Assembly (NCBI RefSeq): GCF_964199965.1
Contig: NZ_CAXMZT010000009.1
Coordinates: 1-64,000, forward strand
Reading direction: 5' to 3'
Source: JAFIFT01 sp020051095
GTDB lineage: Bacteria > Pseudomonadota > Gammaproteobacteria > Legionellales > Legionellaceae
Length of the DNA stretch: 64,000 nt
A program made the position numbers and the translations under genes. Shown here in pieces: positions 8,673-16,913 of the stretch (its first letter is position 1; each line of letters starts with the position of its first letter). The notes below the pieces were generated by a model, which made no database searches, had not been told where the DNA came from, and worked only from the letters and a program-made list of their open reading frames with translations.

Positions 8673-10031
8673 TCAAATGGTCTTTTCAATTTCCTTGAGA
8701 GTATCCTCTAATCGGTCAAGCACGGCATCGAGTTGCTCGAGCGTGATGATAAGCGGTGGTTCAATGCGTATTGTTTGTGAGTTTGAAAGCGTACCTGCGA
8801 CCAATACACCTCGCTTAAATAGCCCAGCAGCAACCTTAAATCCAATCTCTTTACTCACAAAGTGTTGACCGATTAATAACCCCTTACCCGTGATCGTTTG
8901 ATAGATTTGTGGGTACTGCTGTGCGAGATCTTCCAATTTGGGGATAAAATATTCGCCTTTTGCAGCGGCTTGCTCCCACAGCTTATCGCGTAAAGTGATG
9001 TTAATCGCTGCAATTGCTGCACAACAAGCAAGCGCTCCACCGCCTGTGGTGGTGGTATGGATAAATGGATTAGGGTACATCATACATTGCCAGATTTCTT
9101 CAGTTGAGGAAAATGCACTAACAGGCATGATGCCGCCCCCCATCGATTTACCTAATACCATAATATCAGGCGTTACATCCCAATTATCGACACCCCAAAG
9201 TTGTCCTGTTCGCCCAAACCCTGTTTGCACCTCATCGGCAATTAATAATACATTGTGCTGTTTAGTAAGCTCTCGTATTTTGGGCCAATAATCATCGGGA
9301 GGGACAATAACACCCGCCTCCCCTTGAATGGGTTCCATCAAAACAGCAGCAATATCAATCCCAACTTTTTTTGCAATTTCCAATTGATTTTCTAATGCCT
9401 TTGCATCACCAAATGGCACATGATATACCGGGCCCCCGTATAACGTTCCAACCGGTTCACGAAAAGCAGGTTTTCCCATCATGCTAAGTGAACCCATCGT
9501 CTTTCCATGGAATCCATTTACTGCGACGATAAATCCGTTTTTCTGGGTGTGCATTTTCGCGAGTTTGATAGCTCCTTCAACGGCTTCCGTACCACTGGCT
9601 GCAAAAAAACTGTATTTAATATCGCCTGGCATTATCATGGCTAATAACCGAGCTAACGCACCTCGTAAGGGATCGATTAATTCCTGACTGGGCATGGTTG
9701 CTCTTTTTAACTGAGCGGTCACATGGTCGATGACTTCCGGATGCATCCAACCGAGATCCATCATGCCATAAGCGCCTAAGCAATCGATAAATTCTCGTCC
9801 TAGAATATCCTTTAAGAGTGCACCCGAACCAGTCCATTCAATGGCCGCCCAATCCCCTGCTTCTAAGATTGATTTTCGACATTCGAGCCAACCTCGATTA
9901 AAATGCTCTGTGAAGTTATAGATAGATTCTGTAATAATTGATTTTGCTTCGTCTTCATTAACATCGGGTTTATGAATGATATCAATCCATTGTTGAGCGA
10001 ATTCTAGTGCATCTTTATGAGATTTACCCAT
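8673..10031 (-). CDS. patA: Putrescine aminotransferase
   Basis: A 452-residue class III PLP-dependent aminotransferase. It matches E. coli PatA (YgjG, 459 aa) in layout: an N-terminal helical extension, EFIDCLGAYGM, YSFFAASGTEAVEGA, the cofactor motif LIADEVQTGFGRTG, the PLP lysine in LGKSMGGG, and HTTTTGGGALACCAA. It transfers an amino group from putrescine to 2-oxoglutarate, giving 4-aminobutanal for PatD. It is convergent with patD, stops one base apart, so the two are not cotranscribed although they share a pathway. Some homologues act on cadaverine or other diamines, so substrate range is inferred. Confidence 0.92.
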   Translation of the reverse strand: MGKSHKDALEFAQQWIDIIHKPDVNEDEAKSIITESIYNFTEHFNRGWLECRKSILEAGDWAAIEWTGSGALLKDILGREFIDCLGAYGMMDLGWMHPEVIDHVTAQLKRATMPSQELIDPLRGALARLLAMIMPGDIKYSFFAASGTEAVEGAIKLAKMHTQKNGFIVAVNGFHGKTMGSLSMMGKPAFREPVGTLYGGPVYHVPFGDAKALENQLEIAKKVGIDIAAVLMEPIQGEAGVIVPPDDYWPKIRELTKQHNVLLIADEVQTGFGRTGQLWGVDNWDVTPDIMVLGKSMGGGIMPVSAFSSTEEIWQCMMYPNPFIHTTTTGGGALACCAAIAAINITLRDKLWEQAAAKGEYFIPKLEDLAQQYPQIYQTITGKGLLIGQHFVSKEIGFKVAAGLFKRGVLVAGTLSNSQTIRIEPPLIITLEQLDAVLDRLEDTLKEIEKTI

Positions 10032-10286
10032 GATATCCCTTACCCCAATTCATGTCTTTTTGAAGGCTTCCGATAGCAAAATAATGTTGTCCATGCGCTG
10101 CAAATCGATTCTAATCTATTAAAAATCGTTAACAAGGCACAACGACCGCTCTGGTTCTCTTCTTAAGACATGGCCATTTAAGCCATTGATTTTTAGTTCT
10201 TTGTATAGTTTAAATATAGCACATAGATTGCAGGCGATCCTGCTAGTCAGGCTGTTTTCTTTCTATGGATATACCCGTACAATCCA

Positions 10287-11471
10287 TCAGACATATTGAC
10301 CCGCAGCCCATCCGGAAGACCATGCCCACTGGAAATTATAGCCGCCAAGCCATCCGGTCACATCCACCACCTCACCAATAAAATAAAGATTGGGAATGGT
10401 ATGTGCGGCAAATGTTTTCGAGGATAGCGCATCGCAATCAACCCCACCTAAGGTAACTTCTGCCGTTCGATACCCTTCTGTGCCATTCGGTTTGATTATC
10501 CATTGTGAGAGATGGGCTATGATAGTTTGCCAGTCCGTTGGGGTGAGTTGCTTAATGGCTTTTTCGAGTAGATGAACTGGCAATAATGTCAGAACAACGC
10601 GTTTCGGAAAATAGTCGCAAAACGCATTCTTGACGGCTACTTCCCGGTGATAGGTACAAAGTTTATCCATTTCCATCGACCAGTCTATATCCGGCAATAA
10701 CGTGATAGTTAAATTATCGCCGGGTTGCCAATAGGAAGATATTTGCAACATGGCAGGGCCACTCAAGCCTCTATGCGTAAATAACATTTGTTCCCGAAAA
10801 GACTGGCCACGGCAGCTGACAATACAATCGAGTGAAATACCTGCCAGATCCGCAAAAATTTCCTTGTCATGGGGTTGTAAGGTGAAAGGGACTAATCCCG
10901 CGCGAGTCGGATGGACAGGAATCCCAAATTGCTCAGCCACTTGATAGCCGAATGGACTTGAGCCCATCGTGGGTATGGATAACCCACCCGTGGCAATGAC
11001 ACAGCTTGTGGCTTGTATCATCTGATTTGATGTGGATAGGGTGAAGCCATCCGAAGTTTGGGTAATTTTTTTGATCGTTTGTTGCAATTGAATGGTGACG
11101 TTTGCTCGCTCACATTCATTCAAAAGCATATTGACGATATCAGACGCTTTATTTTGACAAAACAGTTGGCCCAGCGTCTTTTCATAATAGGCAATATGAT
11201 GACGTTCAACCAAGTGAATGAAATCCCATTGGGTATAGCGATTCAATGCCGATTTGCAAAAGTGGGGATTGCGAGAGATGTACTTATCCGGGTCAATATC
11301 ATAGTTGGTAAAATTGCAGCGACCACCGCCAGACATCAAAATTTTCTTACCCACTTTATTGGATTGATCCAGCACCAACACCCGGCGACCTCGCTTTCCA
11401 GCCTCAATGGCACACATCAGGCCGGCTGCTCCAGCGCCTATGATCACCACATCAAATTTATCCAATCGCAA
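10287..11471 (-). CDS. BaiN/YhiN (HI0933) family FAD-dependent oxidoreductase
   Basis: A 394-residue flavoprotein with an N-terminal dinucleotide-binding motif (VVIIGAGAAGLMCA), the family hallmark GGGRCNFTN around residue 50, and the C-terminal FAD contact region GEVVDVTGWLGGYNFQWA. The family is widespread. Reported activities include flavin-dependent reduction in bile-acid metabolism for one member, but the substrate is unknown for most, so no specific reaction is claimed. No ATG precedes the glycine-rich motif. Translation must start at TTG (11471 or 11465), the second preceded by AAGAG at good spacing. Confidence 0.88.
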   Translation of the reverse strand: MRLDKFDVVIIGAGAAGLMCAIEAGKRGRRVLVLDQSNKVGKKILMSGGGRCNFTNYDIDPDKYISRNPHFCKSALNRYTQWDFIHLVERHHIAYYEKTLGQLFCQNKASDIVNMLLNECERANVTIQLQQTIKKITQTSDGFTLSTSNQMIQATSCVIATGGLSIPTMGSSPFGYQVAEQFGIPVHPTRAGLVPFTLQPHDKEIFADLAGISLDCIVSCRGQSFREQMLFTHRGLSGPAMLQISSYWQPGDNLTITLLPDIDWSMEMDKLCTYHREVAVKNAFCDYFPKRVVLTLLPVHLLEKAIKQLTPTDWQTIIAHLSQWIIKPNGTEGYRTAEVTLGGVDCDALSSKTFAAHTIPNLYFIGEVVDVTGWLGGYNFQWAWSSGWAAGQYV

Positions 11472-11495
11472 CTCTTAGACAAATAAATGAACATT

Positions 11496-11666
11496 TTAAC
11501 ATGTTTTGTGATGGGACGTCATCCATACCTTTGTGCCGGTAATAGGCCCATACAAACCTGAACGTGTTACCTCAGCATAAAAATAGGAAGCAAACGCTAA
11601 GATGGAAATGAATAATCCTGCAGGGATTAGTTTGATTTTTTTTCGTCTGATAGCTTTCATCATCAT
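11496..11666 (-). CDS. Small single-pass membrane protein, 56 aa
   Basis: A 56-codon frame begins at a run of three ATGs (11666, 11663, 11660) and ends at TAA. The product has a basic N-terminus (KAIRRKKIK), one hydrophobic helix (LIPAGLFISILAFASYFYA) and a short polar tail with GPITG. The positive-inside layout and compact length look like a genuine small inner-membrane protein. Its stop lies 24 bases from the start of the flavoprotein gene on the same strand, so the two could be cotranscribed. I do not recognise a family, and the ribosome site is weak. Confidence 0.5.
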   Translation of the reverse strand: MMMKAIRRKKIKLIPAGLFISILAFASYFYAEVTRSGLYGPITGTKVWMTSHHKTC

Positions 11667-12001
11667 GATAATTTATCCAAGCTAAACTTTCATTTCTTTA
11701 ATTTCTTGAATTTTCAGTAAGTTATGCGAGTTAAACAACGGTGATTTATTTAAAGTAAATGGATACCAATATGCGATCAGATATTTTATTATCCGATATA
11801 AAATGGGAATATCATAAACACTAAGGAGCATCCCTCTATCGTTGATGCCGCCATAATGGTTGTTATCGAAATAGCGTTATCGAATGGACATTGACCTTTT
11901 AAATTTAACTAATGACATTTTTCAATCGAAGGCTTAGCTTTAATAACCCTATGAAAGACTGAATATGCTATATTTACAATAGTCCCTCCCAGAGTTTACC
12001 G
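11667..12001. other. Gene-free AT-rich stretch
   Basis: These 335 bases separate a leftward from a rightward gene and should hold two divergent promoters. They are AT-rich with several possible TATAAT-like boxes. No element stands out enough to call, and no open frame longer than about 30 codons looks coding. Confidence 0.5.
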
Positions 12002-13024
12002 ATGATTGACTGGCATAAGATTTATTTATTTTTAATTGAAAATTTCAATCAGTTACCGTTCTTCTCAACGGGTGAGCGCTTATTTTGGGGTTATGTATTA
12101 GGCTATACGATTATTTCATACGGGATGTATATAAAATTACCGCCACATCTTAAACCAAAGCGTTTTTTCAATTATTTATTTCCGTCACAGATATATTTGC
12201 ATCCGTCCGCAAAAGTTGATTATGTTTATTTTATTTGGATATCCCTTTTTAGCATGGCGATGCTCCCTTTTCTAGCACTTCAAGGAGAGGTCATTTATCG
12301 AGCGAGCTTGAGCATTTTAAATAACAACTTGGGTCCTTTATCCAAGCCTTTGTCCGTGACATTAGCATCAAAAATACTACTCAATCTATCGTTTGTTTTG
12401 GTTGCTGATTTTATTATTTTTATTACCCATTATATGCAACATAAAAGCACCATCCTTTGGCAATTTCACAAGGTACATCATAGCGCCGAGGTGCTAACGC
12501 CGATCACAACACAACGAATGCACCCCATCGATATTTTACTGACCTTTGGCCTATCAGTGGTTCTTATCAGTGGATTTGCAGCAATCTATAGCTATTTATT
12601 TGTTGAGCAGTTAAGCCTAGTTACTATCGCTGGCATGAATGCATTTTTCTTTCTTTTCTATATGACGATTTTTCATTTTAGGCATTCTCATATTTGGCTT
12701 CATTTCCCTCGTTGGCTATGCTACGTATTTATCAGCCCAGCACAGCATCAAATCCATCATAGCAGCTTAGAAAAGCATTTAAATTGTAATTACGGCTTTA
12801 TTTTTTCCTGTTGGGACTATCTGTTTGGTAGCCTATACATACCCGATAAAAAAGAATATTTTCCGATGGGGTTGCATAATGACCCGGCGCAAAAAGAAAT
12901 GTGTTCAACTGGGAAATTATTTTGGCTGCCTTTTACACACGCATTAAACCTCATGAAAAAGGATAAATCTAACAAGGCACACACGCACAATAAATCCTGT
13001 GATCACTTCCCTATAAAAAAATAA
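12002..13024 (+). CDS. Sterol desaturase / fatty acid hydroxylase superfamily membrane protein
   Basis: A 340-residue integral membrane protein with the histidine clusters of the di-iron fatty acid hydroxylase superfamily: HYMQH, HKVHHS, and a last HQIHHS about 90 residues later, each next to or between membrane segments. Such enzymes hydroxylate or desaturate sterols, fatty acids or carotenoids at the membrane using oxygen and two iron ions. The substrate cannot be read from sequence. Hydrophobic segments are seen near residues 28-45, 80-100, 120-140, 180-200 and 210-225. The C-terminus is polar and His/Lys-rich. It looks monocistronic. Confidence 0.82.
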   Translation: MIDWHKIYLFLIENFNQLPFFSTGERLFWGYVLGYTIISYGMYIKLPPHLKPKRFFNYLFPSQIYLHPSAKVDYVYFIWISLFSMAMLPFLALQGEVIYRASLSILNNNLGPLSKPLSVTLASKILLNLSFVLVADFIIFITHYMQHKSTILWQFHKVHHSAEVLTPITTQRMHPIDILLTFGLSVVLISGFAAIYSYLFVEQLSLVTIAGMNAFFFLFYMTIFHFRHSHIWLHFPRWLCYVFISPAQHQIHHSSLEKHLNCNYGFIFSCWDYLFGSLYIPDKKEYFPMGLHNDPAQKEMCSTGKLFWLPFTHALNLMKKDKSNKAHTHNKSCDHFPIKK

Positions 13025-13432
13025 TATTGAATTGCAAAAATCAATTTCACCGCTGACCCCTCCTCCATTTTTCGTTTTTTTCAACATAAATTGGTGTCGA
13101 TAATTGCACCTAGTGAACCTAATCGTAGTTCACTGGATGCTTAATTTTTAGGGATGAGGCTGTACCTAGATACTGAGAATTTATTTATCTATTGGCGGCA
13201 ACTACATACGGGTAATCCAACCCATGACGCGTGCAATCATCCACCGTTTTATACCTTATTTATCATAACCGGTTACCGCTCTGCGAAAAGTTGGTGATAA
13301 GCCCCCTAATTTTAATTTATTCAATGCTCTAGATAAACCAGTAAACTTTCGGATTATAAAGATAAAGTTGATTTTTTTAGAATGAGCTAACTATGGTTTA
13401 ATTATCAAATGGACTTGCATGGTTAAATTATT
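13025..13432. other. Gene-free stretch
   Basis: About 400 bases with no convincing open frame on either strand and no recognisable repeat. It may contain the promoter of the short secreted frame at 13433 or of the beta-barrel gene at 13619. Confidence 0.4.
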
Positions 13433-13546
13433 ATGAAATATCGATTTAGTTTTCTTGCTTTAATTTTGTTACTTACTGGTAGCGTTCAAGCTGCATCAAC
13501 AAATATACAATCCACATCAAAAAACTTAATGGATACCCATTGGTAA
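13433..13546 (+). pseudogene. Signal-peptide-bearing fragment, 37 codons
   Basis: A short frame begins with a textbook signal peptide (MKYRFSFLALILLLTGSVQA) but stops after only 17 mature residues, at a TAA following MDTHW. The same frame continues after the stop with ATIETGGFKIAH and then stops again. This looks like the 5' end of a secreted or outer membrane protein gene that lost most of its body. It sits 72 bases before an intact beta-barrel gene, so it may be a relic of a duplicated neighbour. A genuine secreted micro-protein cannot be excluded. Confidence 0.4.
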
Positions 13547-13618
13547 GCAACCATAGAAACTGGTGGTTTTAAAATAGCTCATGATGTAATATATTGATTT
13601 AAATAGGATTTATACTTT

Positions 13619-14488
13619 ATGAAACACATTTTTAAAACCTTTCTCCTATGGTGTCTTGGAGGCTTAATAACAACTGGTCAAGCAGGTACTGCCGGATCAG
13701 TTGCCAGCTCCCCCACTGCATTTTATGTTAGTGCAGGGATAGGCGGTTCGTTTTCAAATACTCATGATAGCTTTACGTCCAATTCCAATTCGGTTTTATA
13801 CACACCCACAGCCGTTGGAACAAGCTTATTTACCTTGCCTAACATCAACATCAATAACACATTTAAATCTGGATTTGATTTGAATGCAGCTATTGGTGGT
13901 TATATTAATCCTCATTGGCGTGCAGATTTAGAGTTTTTATACCAAAATATTCGTCGTGATAGCTATGGTACCTACGATTGGTTGGAGCAAAGAGCCGACA
14001 CATTAGCCATATATGCGCAGCAAGCTAATAATCGTATTAGTAAAGCTTCTAACCGAGCCCATATTTATTCATTTTTAACGAATTTGGCATATGATTTTAC
14101 CCCCATACAAAAATGGCAACCATTAATAAGTGCCGGAGTCGGGGTAGCTTGGCTAAAAGCTGGTAGTTTACAAACAAATGACATATTAAGCATTGATGAT
14201 CCCAATACTCCATTGATTGAAACCGCTCCTGCTATTCAAAATAGCCCATCTTTATATGGTACTGCATTTGCGTATCAATTTAAGGCTGGGATGGCGTATC
14301 AAGTAAGTGATAGTACTATGGCCATCCTTCAATACCGTCTATACGGAACCTCTCAATTCAAAGCAAACCCTACTACTATTATCACAAATCCAGGAACTGT
14401 GGGACAAACTTTGTTTTATACAAGCTCTAATGATATTAAAGGCTTGTTAATTAATTCTATTGAATTAAATATGCGCTTTAACGTTTAA
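13619..14488 (+). CDS. Outer membrane beta-barrel protein
   Basis: A 289-residue protein with an N-terminal signal peptide (about residues 1-22, ending near TGQAG). Alternating short strands and loops follow, including AFYVSAGIGGSFS, FDLNAAIGGYINPHWRADLEFLYQN, QPLISAGVGVAWLKAGS and AYQFKAGMAYQVSDSTMAILQYRLYG. This is the layout of small OmpA-like or opacity-type eight-stranded barrels that end with a strand (here IELNMRFNV). The surface ligand is unknown. It does not share the tandem motifs of the porins at 4-7 kb, so it belongs to a different barrel family. Confidence 0.8.
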   Translation: MKHIFKTFLLWCLGGLITTGQAGTAGSVASSPTAFYVSAGIGGSFSNTHDSFTSNSNSVLYTPTAVGTSLFTLPNININNTFKSGFDLNAAIGGYINPHWRADLEFLYQNIRRDSYGTYDWLEQRADTLAIYAQQANNRISKASNRAHIYSFLTNLAYDFTPIQKWQPLISAGVGVAWLKAGSLQTNDILSIDDPNTPLIETAPAIQNSPSLYGTAFAYQFKAGMAYQVSDSTMAILQYRLYGTSQFKANPTTIITNPGTVGQTLFYTSSNDIKGLLINSIELNMRFNV

Positions 14489-14503
14489 TGCAAGCATAGC
14501 CAA

Positions 14504-14530
14504 CATTAGCTCGCGAGGGCGAGTCTAATG
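14504..14530 (+). terminator. Hairpin after the beta-barrel gene
   Basis: An 11-bp stem with one bulged base (CATTAGCTCGC pairing with GCGAGTCTAATG around a GAGG loop) begins 16 bases after the stop. It lacks a following T-run, so it is a weak terminator candidate or a transcript-end stabiliser. Confidence 0.4.
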
Positions 14531-14737
14531 CGGATAAGAGTTTCATATTGCTTTTGGCCTCTTGTATCATTTTATTTACGTTGCCGTTTAAAGAAATAAA
14601 GTTTCCTATGGCCTTACTATGGCGAGATTGTATTAACACGGGCAACAGAGCCGTTTTTTGGGTATGGAGTCTTGCGCTAGTGCTGTTGAATGGCGCAACA
14701 AGATACCGGCTATGGGCAAGTGATGGATTTCAAGCAC

Positions 14738-15239
14738 TTACCTTCCATTCCTTGTATTTCTTTGGAAAGTACTTGCGCTTAGTTCATAGGCATATCCAAG
14801 GGTATACTGTGATTTTGCATCATTTGTCTTGGATAGCGCCTCAAGAATATACATCGCTTTTGAAAAGCTCTGATGATGGCCTACCCCAAGCAAGTAGCCT
14901 AATCCTTCGCGATAACCAATTGGTTGTGAGGATTGAACAAATCTTTTTCTAGCCATTGATGCCATACTTAAAGCTTGCTTGAACTCGTCTAGCGCATGAT
15001 TAAAACAAAGACGAAGCGATCTATCAAAATAATCGAGTGCATCTTGGGGCATATCTTTTTTTAAGGCTTTGTAAGCTTCATAGTACAGCCTACCTAACAT
15101 GCAATTATTTTGACCATACAAGCGGCTTTCTTGGAGAGTTAAATCGTTTATTTTTTTTCCCTTCAGGCAATAAGGTCGATTGTTTGTCAATTAGTTTAGA
15201 TATCGCTGTTTTAAATTGTTCGACATTCATGGATTTCAT
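14738..15239 (-). pseudogene. Frameshifted Sel1-repeat (TPR-like) gene
   Basis: Reading leftward, a frame starts at 15239 (MKSMNVEQFK, then TAISKLIDKQ) and runs into a run of eight A residues on the coding strand near 15150. Removing one A joins it smoothly to the downstream frame INDLTLQESRLYGQ, which continues to 14738. The combined product would be about 165 residues, with helical repeats ending in a Sel1-like unit (SFSKAMYILEAL, then SKTNDAKSQYTLGYAYEL). Sel1/TPR-like helical repeats bind proteins and occur in several Legionella virulence factors. As read, it is interrupted, either by mutation, by sequencing error in the homopolymer, or by a programmed slip at the A-run. Confidence 0.6.
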
Positions 15240-15317
15240 TTTTAGAATAAAAACTGGTTATTGGTCAGGACTTACGAACTTGGTACCACACATCAGGATA
15301 TAATTTCATTTCAAAAA

Positions 15318-15366
15318 CCCCTCTCCCGCCCTTTGGGCACCCTCTCCCCGTTTCCGGGGCGAGGGG
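15318..15366. repeat. GC-rich palindromic intergenic sequence
   Basis: A GC-rich stretch in an AT-rich gap. Two C-rich arms (CCCCTCTCCCGCCC and CCCTCTCCCCG) are complementary to the following GGGGCGAGGGG. It can fold into a strong hairpin. Similar CCCTCTCCC palindromes are common dispersed repeats in proteobacterial intergenic DNA. Confidence 0.5.
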
Positions 15367-15530
15367 AACAATGTGGAAAGTTATATAGAAGTCCTGTGGT
15401 TATGATAGTGGACGAAAAATATCATGAATTATTGGATAAAGATATTTTAAAAAAGATAACCCTTAGTTAATTAACAGCAAACTGTCTAACGTAGCGCTAT
15501 GGATAGCTTGATAGATATGGCCCCAGGGTG

Positions 15531-15702
15531 CTTTGTACCGGACAAAAAACAAAGAACTAATACGAGCCCGTGAGCGTGCCCGATTTTGAAGAATTAAAAG
15601 ATAAACTTTGATCTTGAAGCAGAGCACCGGAAAAAGTGATTTCTGCCCATTAAAAACCGGGCACGGGCACGTCTTAGATATGAGTTTTTGTCCGGTACAA
15701 AG
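15531..15702. mobile_element. MITE-like element with inverted repeats and 9-bp target duplication
   Basis: A 172-bp non-coding element. The left end CTTTGTACCGGACAAAAAAC is repeated in inverse at the right end (GTTTTTGTCCGGTACAAAG), differing by one A. The nine bases CCCAGGGTG directly precede the element (15522-15530) and directly follow it (15703-15711), the expected target-site duplication. Inside are further self-complementary blocks (CGTGCCCG and CGGGCACG). No transposase is encoded, so it would have moved in trans. It ends 81 bases before the sorbosone-dehydrogenase-like start and could influence that promoter. Confidence 0.8.
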
Positions 15703-15783
15703 CCCAGGGTGTCAAGCTGATAAAATTTGTATGACTCTCATGCAAAATGCGGCTACACTATCTCAGGCCCAATCAAAAGTTTG

Positions 15784-16872
15784 ATGATGAAAAATAAGTT
15801 AGTTTACCTAGTCACCTTATTTCTAGTGACATCGCTCCATGCGACAAACCTACCGATAGACAAGCTACATCTACCGCAAGGGTTGAATGTGACGGTCTAT
15901 GCACTTGTGCCGAATGCCAGACAAATGGCGCTGGGAGACAATGGTGTTGTTTATGTTGGTAGTACCGGAGATAAAGTATCTGCATTAATCCCCTCACAAG
16001 AGTTAACCCATGCTATCGAAGTCAATGTGATTGCAAAAGAACTCAATTTTCCCAATGGGGTCGCTTTTCATCAAGGTTCTCTCTATATTGCAGAAATCCA
16101 GCGAATTGTTAGATTAACGCCTAAGTCAAATCAGGGTGACGCTCATTTACAATTAGTCACGGATGACTTACCAGACAAAACATGGCATGGATTGCGAGTG
16201 ATTCATTTCGGATCTGATAATTATTTATATGTTGGCGTTGGTGTTCCCTGCAATTCGTGCCTCTCTGATAATAAGCAGTTTGGAACCATATTAAGACGTC
16301 AGTTAGAGGATGATCACTGGCAAGTTTATGCGGATGGTATTCGCAATACAGTTGGTTTCGATTGGGAACCGAAAACCGGCAAATTATGGTTTAGTGATAA
16401 TGGCCAAGATTGGATGGGTGATGAACTGCCGCCCGATGAAATTAACCATGCGCCGCAACTAGGTATGAATTTTGGCTTCCCTTATGTGTATGGAGATAAT
16501 ATCCCAACGCCGCAGCAATATCCCATCCCCAAAAATCTCGTTATGACCAAACCAGCTTGGTTATTACCGGCCCATGTTGCCCCTTTGGGTATCCATTTCT
16601 ATCGAGGCAAGCAATTAGCAAAACAATTTCAGGGCAAGCTACTGGTGTGCGAGCATGGTTCCTGGAATCGCAGTAAAAAAATTGGCTATCGCGTAACTAG
16701 CTTAACCATCCAGAATGGCAAAGCGACAAATTATCAAGTGGAAATCGACGGTTGGATAGATGAAAGGGGTAAAGTATGGGGAAGACCCGTAGATATCCTT
16801 GAGATGCCGGATGGGGCCTTGTTGATATCCGACGATCATGCGGGCGCTATTTATCGTATTGCTAGTAGTTAA
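15784..16872 (+). CDS. PQQ-type sugar/sorbosone dehydrogenase-like beta-propeller protein
   Basis: A 362-residue exported protein. The signal peptide (MMKNKLVYLVTLFLVTSLHA) sets the start at 15784 or 15787, although the open frame is 19 codons longer. The body is the glucose/L-sorbosone dehydrogenase propeller: PQGLNVTVYA, ARQMALGDNGVVYVGS, LNFPNGVAFHQGSLYIAE, YVGVGVPCNSC, WFSDNGQDWMGDELPPDEIN, CEHGSWNRS and LLISDDHAGAIYRI. Members oxidise aldoses or aldehydes in the periplasm with PQQ, though many homologues are uncharacterised. It is followed after 41 bases by the DUF885 gene and could be its operon partner. Confidence 0.87.
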   Translation: MMKNKLVYLVTLFLVTSLHATNLPIDKLHLPQGLNVTVYALVPNARQMALGDNGVVYVGSTGDKVSALIPSQELTHAIEVNVIAKELNFPNGVAFHQGSLYIAEIQRIVRLTPKSNQGDAHLQLVTDDLPDKTWHGLRVIHFGSDNYLYVGVGVPCNSCLSDNKQFGTILRRQLEDDHWQVYADGIRNTVGFDWEPKTGKLWFSDNGQDWMGDELPPDEINHAPQLGMNFGFPYVYGDNIPTPQQYPIPKNLVMTKPAWLLPAHVAPLGIHFYRGKQLAKQFQGKLLVCEHGSWNRSKKIGYRVTSLTIQNGKATNYQVEIDGWIDERGKVWGRPVDILEMPDGALLISDDHAGAIYRIASS

Positions 16873-16913
16873 AAAAGTATCCTTCGACATAGGCAACATA
16901 AGGAGAGGTTAAG

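Noticed and set aside
14548..14952. 134-codon plus-strand frame
   Set aside because: It opposes the Sel1-type gene, has no recognisable domain, and its amino-acid composition looks like a reverse reading.
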